In this document: positions 27,927 through 37,505 of the stretch, in pieces
Layout of the letters: every line of letters begins with the position of its first letter
Position numbering within the stretch: the first letter of the stretch is position 1
Source: Clostridium collagenovorans DSM 3089
Lineage (GTDB): Bacteria; Bacillota; Clostridia; Clostridiales; Clostridiaceae
Length of the DNA stretch: 64,000 nt
Direction: 5' to 3'
NCBI RefSeq assembly: GCF_900130005.1
Contig: NZ_FQXP01000005.1
Location: 242,244 to 306,243, forward strand
Notes under the pieces: model-generated
What the model saw: the letters and a program-made list of their open reading frames with translations, nothing else
The model's database searches: none
Told to the model about the DNA's origin: nothing
Program-made: the position numbers and the translations under genes

Positions 27927-28283
27927 GATTTCACCACCTTTTATTCTAAAGTATATACAAAAATTTTCTTTTTAAACATTTGTTCTTATTTTTTATTATT
28001 TTATTTTTAAAATATTAAGTAATTATTTGCATTACTAAACTCTATATCTACCATACCCTATAATTCATGTATACATACTAATATATTATCTTTAAGATCT
28101 TAAGACTTACCAAACTTTATAGACTAAATATAATTATCTATGATTTTATAAACTAAATATCATATCTTCAGACTTTTTAAACTTAATAACTTTCACTTTA
28201 AAATATAATATATAATATATAATAATATATAACTATAGGTATAAATAGTATAATACTTGGATTATTCTATTTATACCCCTATG
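27927..28283. other. 357-bp intergenic region with DUF1934 terminator
   Basis: Contains a hairpin directly after the DUF1934 gene: GGTATAAATAG and a second half (about 28238-28254) pair with 28261-28277 with one mismatch, loop 6 nt, likely its terminator. The rest is AT-rich; two imperfect copies of TTTATARACTAAATAT lie near 28120 and 28148. Confidence 0.6.
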
Positions 28284-28700
28284 CTAATTTAATTGAATCT
28301 CTACATTAATGGATGTATTTATGCTTGGCTGACCTTGTATGATAAGATCATAATTAGCATATATTGTTCCACCCTCTTCGTCTATGTCCATTTCTACTTT
28401 ATGTACAATAAAACTCAATTCTAATGCTCCATGAGGAGTGTTATACAAAATAACATCATTATTATTCTGTGAAAATTCCATCCTTGAACTTGTTGTACCT
28501 TCTCTATTTAAGATAAAATAATCATTATATATCTCTAAAGTAGTTGTTGTTCCATCCATTCCTGAAATCTCTGTTTCTTCGTAAGATGCAACTAATTTGT
28601 CCTCATCTTTAAAGAAAACACCTGGAGTTACTACTTCTATAGCATCCTCTGTTCCGCCCTTTTGCTTACTACTTACAGATATTAGAGCTTTCTTTTTCAC
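28284..28700 (-). CDS. ywiB: DUF1934 (YwiB-like) beta-barrel protein
   Basis: About 138 aa, matching the DUF1934 family of small calycin-like beta-barrels with motifs KKALISVSSKQ, EIYNDYFILNREG and the C-terminal YDLIIQGQ. The likely start is GTG 28700, with AGAGGTGA properly spaced; the ORF extends to 28709. Function is unknown. In other Firmicutes it sits near argS and rpoE, which are not here. Confidence 0.82.
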   Translation of the reverse strand: MKKKALISVSSKQKGGTEDAIEVVTPGVFFKDEDKLVASYEETEISGMDGTTTTLEIYNDYFILNREGTTSSRMEFSQNNNDVILYNTPHGALELSFIVHKVEMDIDEEGGTIYANYDLIIQGQPSINTSINVEIQLN

Positions 28701-28844
28701 GTTTCTCACCTCTTTATATATCGCTAAAAATTACCTAAGTGAAAATTATTCATATATTTTCTTAATAAGTCCTTTTAATCTCATTTTTAATATGTTTAAT
28801 TATTAAATTTATGTACTTATTAATATATCTAAACTATACCATAT

Positions 28845-28875
28845 ATTAGGTGGAGTAAAATAGTCCCCACCTAAT
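28845..28875. terminator. hairpin after the PP-loop gene
   Basis: ATTAGGTGG (28845-28853) pairs with CCACCTAAT (28867-28875). It lies 12 nt after the stop of the gene at 28888-29871. The U tract on the minus side is poor. Confidence 0.5.
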
Positions 28876-28887
28876 TTTTACACATTG

Positions 28888-29871
28888 TTAAATTATATAT
28901 GTATTTATTTCTTCATCAGTAGCAGCTGCTGCTTCAACTATCTTATTTAATGGCTTTGAGTAATTACCATATTTAATAGTTATGACACCTAAATCTTTTC
29001 CTTTTGAGTATCTAGCAGTAAGCTTTGCACCATATTCTATATCACTTAAACTTGGATCTTTGCTTAGTATTACTATCATAGAACCACTAAAATCTTTAGC
29101 TAGCATTACAGTATCATTTTCATTTAATAATTCTTTAATAGATTTAGCTTCATCAGCAGTTCTAGTAGATATAATGGTAGCTCCATTATTAACTCTGAAA
29201 TGTCTTCCTATTTTCAACAATTCCAATTCTCTTTTTGTTATAGTAGGTGTATTTTCTAAGGTTATTTTTAGTCTTTTTGAATAGTTTGGCTCTGTTAATT
29301 TACACCCACCTGCTGGTGATGGATAATCAACTATGCCCCACTTCTCTGCTAATTCCATTTGAGCTGTTCTAGTTCTCCCTTTTATGTCTAACAGTTGTTC
29401 TCTATCTACTAATCCACTTAGTTCCATTTCAGTTGGATCTAAGTTTTTAGCACATAAAGGTCTTAAAATCTTATCTCCTACTCCTGATTCTTTTTTTACC
29501 GTTTGAAGTGCACCTTTATTTTGAGACATAGGTCTTTGATTTAATACTTCTCCTGTTATAATAAAGTCAGCATTAAATTTTTTCAATAACTCTCCAGAAT
29601 ATCTCATCATCATTGCATGACAATCTATACATGGATTCATATTTTTTCCATGTCCATGTTTTGGATTTCTTACTATTTCTAAATGTTCCTCTGAAAAGTC
29701 TACAACTTCAAGAGGTATATCTATTTGAGCAGTCATTCTTTTAGCATTATCTTCATTGAAAAAATAAGATTTAAAGCAAACGCCTATTACCTCTATTCCT
29801 TGATTCTTTATAAGTTTAGCAGCTAATAAACTATCTAAGCCACCTGATATCATAGCAATTGCCTTTGTCAT
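28888..29871 (-). CDS. PP-loop ATP pyrophosphatase, tRNA-thiolation-like
   Basis: 327 aa. The N-terminal PP-loop SGGLDSLLAAKLI (about 9-21) shows an adenylating enzyme of the MnmA/ThiI/TtuA class. A CxxC in NPCIDCH and a later Cys in GGCKLTEP resemble the paired cysteines used for sulfur transfer or an Fe-S site. The C-terminal part (about 225-327) ends in TDEEINTYI and may be an NFACT-R-like domain, as in clostridial proteins annotated as tRNA methyltransferase-like. Probably a tRNA thiolation enzyme; the modified position cannot be told. It is upstream of nothing obvious; ddl is the neighbour. Confidence 0.78.
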   Translation of the reverse strand: MTKAIAMISGGLDSLLAAKLIKNQGIEVIGVCFKSYFFNEDNAKRMTAQIDIPLEVVDFSEEHLEIVRNPKHGHGKNMNPCIDCHAMMMRYSGELLKKFNADFIITGEVLNQRPMSQNKGALQTVKKESGVGDKILRPLCAKNLDPTEMELSGLVDREQLLDIKGRTRTAQMELAEKWGIVDYPSPAGGCKLTEPNYSKRLKITLENTPTITKRELELLKIGRHFRVNNGATIISTRTADEAKSIKELLNENDTVMLAKDFSGSMIVILSKDPSLSDIEYGAKLTARYSKGKDLGVITIKYGNYSKPLNKIVEAAAATDEEINTYII

Positions 29872-29942
29872 ATGCTGTTTTCTCCTTTAAGTATTTACTT
29901 TATTAGAATATGTAATTTAATGAATCTTATTATATATTTTAA

Positions 29943-29966
29943 TAGAGTTTACACTGGTAAACTCTA
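29943..29966. terminator. hairpin after ddl
   Basis: TAGAGTTTAC and GTAAACTCTA form a 10-bp stem with ACTG loop, 50 nt after the ddl stop; it likely ends ddl transcription although the U tract is short. Confidence 0.6.
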
Positions 29967-30015
29967 CTAAAATACAAATTAAATTATTTTTATTTACAAT
30001 ATATTTATTATACTA

Positions 30016-31047
30016 TTAACCATTTTTTCTTTCTAAAGCTAATTGAATTAATTCATCAATTAATTGAGTATATGGCTTTCCTGTAGATTCCCACATTTTA
30101 GAATACATACTTATACTAGTGAATCCTGGAATTGTATTAACTTCATTTAAATACACTTCTCTTGTATCCTTATCAACTAAGAAATCAACCCTAGCCATAC
30201 CAGCACAATCTAAATTTTTATATATATTAACTGCTTTTTCTCTAATTCCTTCTAACTCATCTTCTGGTAAATTAGCAGGTATTAAAAGCAATGAATTTTC
30301 ATTTTGATATTTTGCTTCATAATCATAGAATTCTTTTGCTGGAATTATTTCTCCTGGTAAAGAAGCCTCTGGAGCATCATTTCCTAGAACTGACACCTCA
30401 ATTTCTCTAGCAATTAAAGCTTCTTCTACTAATACTTTTCTATCATGTTTTAATGCTTCTTCTATACCTTTTATAAGCTCTTCTCTATCATGAGCCTTAG
30501 TTATACCTACTGAAGAACCACTATTAGCTGGTTTTATGAATAAGTTATAACCTAATTTTTCTTCTATAGCTGATACAATAGTATCCTTATCATTAGCATA
30601 GTTAGCAGCTGTAACTACATAGTAATCTGCTTGCTTAACACCAAACTTCTCTAATACATATTTAGTGTATACCTTATCCATACAAACTGCTGAAGACATA
30701 ACCCCTGGACCAACACAAGGTATGTTCAATAATTTACATAACCCTTGAATTGTACCATCTTCTCCATAAGCTCCGTGTAATACTGGGAACACTGCGTCAA
30801 CGCCCTTATTAAATAAGATATTTTCACCTTCTGGTTTCTTGTAAAACTCATCAGTTTCCCAAGAACCATTTTCTATATTGTCTATTTTTCCATTATACTC
30901 AAACCATTGACCATCTTTAGTAATACCTATTGGGTATACATCATATTTATATTGATCTATGTGTCTTAAAACTGAAGCTGCAGATACTCTTGATACCTCA
31001 TGCTCTGTAGATTGTCCACCAAATAAAATTGCAACTTTAATTTTCAT
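30016..31047 (-). CDS. ddl: D-alanine--D-alanine ligase
   Basis: Joins two D-Ala using ATP for peptidoglycan precursors. 343 aa with N-terminal FGGQSTEHEVSRVSA, the ATP-grasp SSVGITKA loop, EVSVLGND and the C-terminal LNEVNTIPGFTSISMY motif. Residues fit the D-Ala-D-Ala family (DdlA-like) rather than clearly D-Ala-D-Lac. It is preceded by AAAGAGG. Confidence 0.95.
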   Translation of the reverse strand: MKIKVAILFGGQSTEHEVSRVSAASVLRHIDQYKYDVYPIGITKDGQWFEYNGKIDNIENGSWETDEFYKKPEGENILFNKGVDAVFPVLHGAYGEDGTIQGLCKLLNIPCVGPGVMSSAVCMDKVYTKYVLEKFGVKQADYYVVTAANYANDKDTIVSAIEEKLGYNLFIKPANSGSSVGITKAHDREELIKGIEEALKHDRKVLVEEALIAREIEVSVLGNDAPEASLPGEIIPAKEFYDYEAKYQNENSLLLIPANLPEDELEGIREKAVNIYKNLDCAGMARVDFLVDKDTREVYLNEVNTIPGFTSISMYSKMWESTGKPYTQLIDELIQLALERKNG

Positions 31048-31398
31048 ACAATTACCTCTTTCCTAATTATTGTTCATAAAGTTCTTTAAAATATATATTA
31101 TACTCCAAAGTATCTTATATGGACTAAAATTTTATACCTATTTTTTAATAAATTTAAATTTACATATAAACTTTATTAAAATCTAATATTAAAATCTAAT
31201 ATTAAAACATTATACTTTAATACTATATTATAATATTTTGATTTCTAATTAAAGGTACTTATCTTTATTAAATTTATTAAAAACTTATGTTTTAGTAAAT
31301 CTGTTTTATTATAAAAACTACTTACTATTATATATTTACTTATTACAATTTTAAAGTGGAACCTATAAGAAATATTATTTTTTTATATCTTAGCTATA
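31048..31398. other. 351-bp intergenic region
   Basis: AT-rich gap between spoIIR and ddl. It holds a 13-bp tandem duplication TAAAATCTAATAT near 31173-31200 and no ORF or convincing hairpin. Confidence 0.5.
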
Positions 31399-32049
31399 TT
31401 ATTTTAATACTTTATCTATAACTTCAGTTATTTTAAACTTAAATTTAATATCATTTTTTTTACCCTTATTACTTTTAGTGTTATCAACGGAATTATACTC
31501 TTCCTCTGTTAAAACAGTTTTCATTTCCTTTTCTGTTTCTACTTTACTAACATCTCCCTTTGTAACATCAACAAAACATAGAGGTGGAAACATAACACAC
31601 CACCAGTTACGTCCTTCTGCATTACCTATTAGAATTCTATAAGCTTCATATTTACCACTTGGTAATGTAATATTTCCATAAGTTTTAACTGGAAAATTCT
31701 CATACTCTAAGGCTGCTTGTACATCATAACTGTATCCATTTTCTTTTATAACACTTTTAGCTATATTTATAATTTTATCATTATTTTTATTTAATATTTC
31801 TCTTGATTCATTTATATCCTTCGCATCTTTTAAAAGAGGCGATGCATATTCTAATACTACGTCCCTAACCTTTAATTTTAAAGCTTGATCTTCTTCACTA
31901 TCACTATTAGCTAAGACATGAAACCTTATAAGCTTGTCTGCTATTTCATCCTGTGAAACTTCTGGTTCCTTGCCATAAGCTGAAATTACATTGCTACCTA
32001 TAAGAACTGTTAAACATACACTTAAAAATAATATTATTCCTCTTTTCAT
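31399..32049 (-). CDS. spoIIR: SpoIIR, signal protein for pro-SigE processing
   Basis: Secreted from the forespore under SigF control; it activates SpoIIGA to process pro-SigE in the mother cell. 216 aa with a signal peptide (about 1-24, ending SAYG) and the family hallmark RFHVLANSDSEEDQALKLKVRD, then WWCVMFPPLCFVD. Length is usual. AGGGGG precedes ATG. It follows the ger operon on the same strand. Confidence 0.95.
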   Translation of the reverse strand: MKRGIILFLSVCLTVLIGSNVISAYGKEPEVSQDEIADKLIRFHVLANSDSEEDQALKLKVRDVVLEYASPLLKDAKDINESREILNKNNDKIINIAKSVIKENGYSYDVQAALEYENFPVKTYGNITLPSGKYEAYRILIGNAEGRNWWCVMFPPLCFVDVTKGDVSKVETEKEMKTVLTEEEYNSVDNTKSNKGKKNDIKFKFKITEVIDKVLK

Positions 32050-32126
32050 AATTAAATACCCCCTGTATCGATAATAATTTATTAATAATCTTATATCCTA
32101 ATTATTACCAACACAGAGAGTTTTAT

Positions 32127-33314
32127 TCACTTAATTATACCAATTGTATTAATTTTTGTTTTTACTTCTAAGTTTATTTTAGCCTCTGAATAATTACCCC
32201 TCCAATTATCCTTAACTTTCTTCCATATACTTGGTTTATATTTTTCTATATATTCTTGTAATCCAAACAAATCCGTTTGCAATTCTTCTTGTGTATATCT
32301 TATGGTATTTGTAAACTCCTCTTTCAATGCATTATTGAAGTATCCCTGTAAATCTTTGATTTCTTCATCATTAAAGATTTTTTCACCTTCTTTGAAGTTT
32401 TTTAATTGACCACCTATTCTTAATTCCATATCAATTACCAAATTATTATTTTCATCATAATTAATCTTAAGCTGTCTTTCTACTTCATCAATAACATAAT
32501 CAATAGTAACATCATCTTTACAAATTACCCTCTTTCCACTTCTAGTACTACCTGTAACTATAGATATATTACTAAGTTCATCAGTTCCTATTGTTGAGTC
32601 GTATCTAAAATCTTTAATTAAAGTTGCACCATCTAAAACTATATCATTTTCCTCTTTATCTAGTTTTAATACTGGTATAAGTACACTATTAGTTTCAATC
32701 AACTTCCTAAATACTGTATTCAAATCTATAGGAAAAATAGCAGAATTTCTTTGACTATTCTCCATAAGTCCATTTACATAAGCTTCTATATTATTTTCCA
32801 TTTCCGGTTTGAATTTAACAAACTCTTCTGCTGAACCATCAACCACTACCACTTTAGTATTTTTATTAATTGAAGGTTCTCTTTGCAAATACTCTATAAC
32901 CTCTTTAAAGGTATCTTGATGCATTAGAAGTTCTTTACTAAAAATAAATAGTTTAGTATGTTCCATACTCATATCCCTACTGCTTTTAGTACTTGCCTCC
33001 ATAATTCCATCTGCCATAGAGTAACACCCTACCTTTAATACCTTTTCAGTTGCAGTGGATCCCTTATCAGGACCTAACTCACTCATATTAGGGTATCCAA
33101 ATATGAGATTTAACTTCTCAAGATTTTTATTCTCTAATGATTTATTTGAATCCCTATTTTTAAGCTCATCCTTTTTAGATATCTCAGGTCCAACATCTAT
33201 AGCTATAGTTGATACAAATCCCTTTCTATCAATTTCTACACTATCCCAACATCCAGAAAATCCACAGCAAAGGCAACAAATCAATATAATAGAAACTATT
33301 TTTTTAACTTTCAT
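32127..33314 (-). CDS. gerKC: Ger(x)C-family germinant receptor lipoprotein (C subunit)
   Basis: C subunit of a GerA-type spore germinant receptor. Start ATG 33314 (GGGGTGA upstream), overlapping the end of the B-subunit gene by 11 nt, giving 395 aa. Signal peptide with lipobox GFSGC, then the CWDSVEID motif. The mature protein is anchored on the outer face of the spore inner membrane. The gerK symbol is by analogy with Clostridium; the type of ligand is unknown. Confidence 0.88.
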   Translation of the reverse strand: MKVKKIVSIILICCLCCGFSGCWDSVEIDRKGFVSTIAIDVGPEISKKDELKNRDSNKSLENKNLEKLNLIFGYPNMSELGPDKGSTATEKVLKVGCYSMADGIMEASTKSSRDMSMEHTKLFIFSKELLMHQDTFKEVIEYLQREPSINKNTKVVVVDGSAEEFVKFKPEMENNIEAYVNGLMENSQRNSAIFPIDLNTVFRKLIETNSVLIPVLKLDKEENDIVLDGATLIKDFRYDSTIGTDELSNISIVTGSTRSGKRVICKDDVTIDYVIDEVERQLKINYDENNNLVIDMELRIGGQLKNFKEGEKIFNDEEIKDLQGYFNNALKEEFTNTIRYTQEELQTDLFGLQEYIEKYKPSIWKKVKDNWRGNYSEAKINLEVKTKINTIGIIK

Positions 33315-34413
33315 TAGCTTCACCCCTTTTCTTCTTACTTTTACCTTTACTTACTATTAGTAAAATAAGAGGAATTAAGATTACCGTTATAAAACCTAAA
33401 TAATATAAATATCTATTTTGTAATTCATATACTGCAGCTATGTTATCTGGTAATAAAGCTATTATGTATATTATTGGAGCAAAAATCACTGTAGAAATAC
33501 TAACTCTTTTGAAGTTTAGTACTCTTGTAAGCATATTAGATCCAAAATAATATATATTTATAAAAGTTAAGAAGTAATATAGTATCCAAAATACCATAAC
33601 TACCCCTTCCCAATTCTCAAAGAATCCACCTTTTACATTTATAGATCTTATTAAAGATATAGTTGGCCATAACTGTATTGTTGTTTGTGCTTTCCCAAAA
33701 ATACCCACACTAAGCACTACTACTAATACATAAGTTAAAACAGTAAAAATCATACTATTTCTTAAATCCCTATGAACCTTTTCTCTATTTATAATATGTG
33801 GTAATACCATAAAGGCTATCTGTATTGAGGCAAAGGCATATACCGCTCTTATTATACCTTTACCATAACCCATTAAATTACTACTGAAGATAGGTAAAAC
33901 ATTAGTTAAATCTGCTCTTTTACCTAAGAATAAAAATATAATAAAAATAGGAACTATCATTATCCAAAATCCTATTTCATTAAATTTTACTATGGCTCTA
34001 ATACCTGCATTTACTAATGAAGTTCCTGTTAGAATCATAGTTAATACAATAACTTCTCTAGGTGTCTTTTGTAGTAAATTCATCTTTATTAATTCCGAAA
34101 ATATTCTTATACCTACTGAAACATATATTATATTAAAGGTAATAAACACCAAGCAAAGTGCCTTTCCTACACCCTTTCCAAAGTTGTTTATCAGTATATT
34201 ATCTAAGGTAGTAAAGCCGTTTATCTCTACTACTTTATATATAACATATAATATAAAAAATGCTATAACTCCACCTAATATTGTTATCCACCAGCCATCT
34301 CCCCAAGCTGTAGCAGTAATTTCTCTTGGATAAGAAAATAATCCTTCTCCTAAAAGAGTTACTACCAAGGTAGCAAATAATGCATATCTACCAACAAAGT
34401 TTTTATTATCCAT
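33304..34413 (-). CDS. gerKB: germination permease-like protein (B subunit)
   Basis: A 369-aa APC-superfamily membrane protein with about ten helices and the family start FVGRYALFATLVVTLLGEGLFSYPRE. B subunits bind the germinant. AGGAGG precedes the ATG, 12 nt after the A-subunit gene. Confidence 0.93.
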   Translation of the reverse strand: MDNKNFVGRYALFATLVVTLLGEGLFSYPREITATAWGDGWWITILGGVIAFFILYVIYKVVEINGFTTLDNILINNFGKGVGKALCLVFITFNIIYVSVGIRIFSELIKMNLLQKTPREVIVLTMILTGTSLVNAGIRAIVKFNEIGFWIMIVPIFIIFLFLGKRADLTNVLPIFSSNLMGYGKGIIRAVYAFASIQIAFMVLPHIINREKVHRDLRNSMIFTVLTYVLVVVLSVGIFGKAQTTIQLWPTISLIRSINVKGGFFENWEGVVMVFWILYYFLTFINIYYFGSNMLTRVLNFKRVSISTVIFAPIIYIIALLPDNIAAVYELQNRYLYYLGFITVILIPLILLIVSKGKSKKKRGEANES

Positions 34414-34425
34414 AAAGCTTTCCTC

Positions 34426-35886
34426 CTATTTTTGTCTATATTTATCAGGAGTTTTCATATATTTAGGTCTATCTTTAAAATATTTTAAAGGTAGTTTTAT
34501 ATACATATCCTTAAAATCTCTTATATTCGGATTTACCATAGGTGCTAAATAAGCCGTTCCAAAGCTTTCAAGCTTAATTAAATGTATTAAAATAAGCATA
34601 AGTCCCATCATCAGTCCATAGAGTCCTAATATAGATGATGCTATAACTAAAAATATTCTACATAATCTAAGTGCCGTAACCACATCATAATTTGGAGTAA
34701 TGAATGTAGTTATGGTAGTTAGAGATATTACTATTATCATAATAGGACTAACTAATCCTGCACTAACGGCTGATTGACCTATAATAAGTCCTCCAACTAT
34801 ACCAATAGTTGCACCTATTGCCTTAGGAAGCCTTACTATAGCTTCTAGCAATATAGCCATACTAAATTCCATTATCATAACTTCCAAAAAGGCTGGGAAT
34901 GGAACTCCCTCCCTGGATGCTGCAATGGAATAGGCGAGCTTCGTCGGTATAATGGCTGAATGATAAGATGTAATAGCTACATATAAAGCTGGCATTGCTA
35001 AAGATATTAATATAGCCATAAATCTTACTAATCTTACTAAGGATGAATTAAGCCATCTTTCATAGTAATCATCAGGTGACTGAAAGAAATTTGGCAATGT
35101 AGCTGGGACAATTATAGCATAAGGTGAATTATCTACTATAAGCGCAATCCTTCCTTCATACAATGCAGCTGCTACTACATCAGGTCTTTCCGTCATTTGA
35201 ATCTGAGGAAATGGAGAATTTATATTATCCTCAATTAAATGTTCTATATAAGATGAATCTAAAATAGCATCTATATCTATATTAGCTAATCTCTTTTGTA
35301 ATAATTTTAATGCCTTTTTATTCACAATATCATCTATGTACATAATACAAGCATCGCTTTTAGATCTTTCTCCAAAAACATATGGAATTAACTTAAATCT
35401 AGTATCCCTAACCCTTCTTCTAACTAATGCTGTATTAAATCTTATTGTTTCTGTGAAACCTTCCTTTGATCCCTTTATAGTTGCTTCATTTTCTGCCTGA
35501 CCAACTCCTCTATTAGGCCAACTACGAGTAGCAATAACATAGGCTTCTGTAAGATTGTCAATAAACATAAGAGTATCACCACTTAAAAAAGCGTTTATTC
35601 CCTTAGTCATATCATCAACTTTTCTTACATCTGATGCCGTTACTACTGTATTAAATACCTCTTCTGAAGATATTTTGTCATCCTCATGCTGCATAAGAGG
35701 TTGTATAACGTATTCATCTAATAACAACTTATCTGCCATTCCATCAATGTAGATTATAACGGCATTTCTTCCATCAAAGGAAAACTCTCTAAAAACAATA
35801 TCGCCATTTTGCGCAAGTACCGCCTTTATGTAGGCTAAATTTTCTTTTGCACTGGTACTTATTAGTTTTTTCTCAAACTCCTTCAT
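34426..35886 (-). CDS. gerKA: spore germination GerA-family protein (A subunit)
   Basis: 486 aa with a large N-terminal cytosolic domain (about 1-270), conserved SLLLDEYVIQPL-type region and GRIALIVDNSPYAIIVP, then four or five membrane helices. The A subunit forms the pentameric channel-like core of the receptor. First of the A-B-C operon. Confidence 0.94.
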   Translation of the reverse strand: MKEFEKKLISTSAKENLAYIKAVLAQNGDIVFREFSFDGRNAVIIYIDGMADKLLLDEYVIQPLMQHEDDKISSEEVFNTVVTASDVRKVDDMTKGINAFLSGDTLMFIDNLTEAYVIATRSWPNRGVGQAENEATIKGSKEGFTETIRFNTALVRRRVRDTRFKLIPYVFGERSKSDACIMYIDDIVNKKALKLLQKRLANIDIDAILDSSYIEHLIEDNINSPFPQIQMTERPDVVAAALYEGRIALIVDNSPYAIIVPATLPNFFQSPDDYYERWLNSSLVRLVRFMAILISLAMPALYVAITSYHSAIIPTKLAYSIAASREGVPFPAFLEVMIMEFSMAILLEAIVRLPKAIGATIGIVGGLIIGQSAVSAGLVSPIMIIVISLTTITTFITPNYDVVTALRLCRIFLVIASSILGLYGLMMGLMLILIHLIKLESFGTAYLAPMVNPNIRDFKDMYIKLPLKYFKDRPKYMKTPDKYRQK

Positions 35887-35971
35887 TTAATCACTCCCTC
35901 TTTTTCAATTTTCTCCATAAGATCTCTTTATAATATTTAATAAACTATATAATTTCTAAACTTAAAACTTT

Positions 35972-36175
35972 TTATAGTAATATCACTCTTAGTAAAAATA
36001 ATACAACCGAAATACCTAGCATATATTTTCCTACTAATGTTGCTTTTCTAGATGCTATTTTATCTCCCTCTTTATATAACTTTTGACTTTCTAGAAATAT
36101 AGAACTTCCACATAAAATAACCATCATAACTAAAAAATATATATCGCATAACTCTAATAATTTTATATTACTCAC
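35972..36175 (-). CDS. small two-helix membrane protein upstream of the ger operon
   Basis: 67 aa with helices at about 7-25 and 48-66 joined by a basic loop; it resembles the clostridial CLC_0170 family. It is 85 nt upstream of gerKA on the same strand. The start is uncertain: GTG 36175 is inside its own SD (AAAAGGGGTGA), so a non-AUG start nearby (AUA) cannot be excluded. Size and layout recall the GerD-type D subunits of Bacillus receptor operons; that link is inference. Confidence 0.65.
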   Translation of the reverse strand: MSNIKLLELCDIYFLVMMVILCGSSIFLESQKLYKEGDKIASRKATLVGKYMLGISVVLFLLRVILL

Positions 36176-36197
36176 CCCTTTTCATTTATCCCAATAA

Positions 36198-36234
36198 AAA
36201 AACTACCTAAGAAAGGTATTCTTAGGTAGTTTTT
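36198..36234 (-). terminator. terminator after ispE
   Basis: AAAAACTACCTAAG (36198-36211) pairs with CTTAGGTAGTTTTT (36221-36234), 42 nt after the ispE stop. Confidence 0.9.
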
Positions 36235-36275
36235 GCGATATTAAAAAAAATATTCATTTTATAATTTCTATTTAC

Positions 36276-37118
36276 TTATATGGTTCTAGTTATAAATATT
36301 TCTTTATAGTTTGCTTTTAATTGGTCATATGCTCTTTGTGCCTGTAACATATCATCAAAGAATGCAAATACAGTTGGACCACTTCCACTCATCATTGCAC
36401 CCTTGGCACCCATACTCATTAATTCACGTTTAATTTGTTTTATTAAAGGGTACTTATTTAAAGTTACATTCTCTAAAAGATTTTTCATATTATCACATAT
36501 AAAATCTAAGTCATCCTTTTTAATAGCATCTATTAATTCCTTAGTTTCTGGATGCTTAGCTACTTTATCTAAATCAAAAGCCTTATATACTTCTTTAGTA
36601 GATACTCCAAAGTTAGGCTTTACTACTACAAGAATTTTATCCTTAAAAGGCTGAAGTTTAGTCATTACTTCTCCTATACCCTCACATAAAACAGTTCCGC
36701 CCTCTATACAAAATGGCACATCTGCACCTATCTCAACTGAAATTTTCTCAAGCTCTTTATTACTTACTTCTGGTTTAAATAAATCTCTCATAAGTTTTAA
36801 AACTGCTGCACCATCAGTACTTCCACCGGCCATTCCAGCTGCTACTGGTATATTCTTTACTATATTTATTTTAACTCCACTTTCAACTTTATATCTATCT
36901 ATAAATAGTTTTGCTGCTCTATATGCAATATTTTTATCGTCTGTTGGTATGTATGATTTATTGCATGTTAAAGAAATTCCTTCTACGGCTTTTTCCACAC
37001 TTACTATGTCATATAGATCTATACTCTGCATTATCATCTTTAAAATATGGTAACCATTCTCTTGTTTGCCTATTATGTCAAGGGAAAGATTAATCTTTGC
37101 ATAAGCCTTACTTATCAT
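36276..37118 (-). CDS. ispE: 4-diphosphocytidyl-2-C-methylerythritol kinase
   Basis: GHMP kinase of the MEP isoprenoid pathway. 280 aa with N-terminal AYAKINLSLDI, ATP loop PVAAGMAGGSTDGAAVLK (about 91-108) and the C-terminal GSGPTVFAFF. AGGAGGG before the ATG. In Bacillus ispE lies near veg and yabG, as here. Confidence 0.96.
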   Translation of the reverse strand: MISKAYAKINLSLDIIGKQENGYHILKMIMQSIDLYDIVSVEKAVEGISLTCNKSYIPTDDKNIAYRAAKLFIDRYKVESGVKINIVKNIPVAAGMAGGSTDGAAVLKLMRDLFKPEVSNKELEKISVEIGADVPFCIEGGTVLCEGIGEVMTKLQPFKDKILVVVKPNFGVSTKEVYKAFDLDKVAKHPETKELIDAIKKDDLDFICDNMKNLLENVTLNKYPLIKQIKRELMSMGAKGAMMSGSGPTVFAFFDDMLQAQRAYDQLKANYKEIFITRTI

Positions 37119-37505
37119 TTTACCCTCCTTAACCTGGATCTAACGTATTTAAACTTAAAAGACCTCTCAAATATTTTAAATTATACTACAAAGATTTATA
37201 AGATAAAAGCCACTTTTACTAAAGATTATTTTTATTCATAAATCCTAACTATATAACCTCACATAAAAATATATATTCTAATAAACAATCTTCAAGCTAT
37301 TTATTATTAACTGTAGTTATATTATAAAGATGTATTTTGACATAAACACATTATATTGAATAGAACTTATATACAAAAGATTTTCTTAAGACATATAGAT
37401 ATAATTACTTGCTCCCTTAAATTTATATTTATATACAAACTAAGGAATACACTTTATTTTAATAAAATGTATTCCTTAATATTTATAACTCTAAAAACTT
37501 AAATT
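37119..37505. other. 387-bp intergenic region with sipL terminator
   Basis: Holds the sipL terminator at 37442-37477: AAGGAATAC and following bases pair with GTATTCCTT, one mismatch in a 17-bp stem. No ORF in the rest; it must carry the ispE promoter. Confidence 0.75.
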
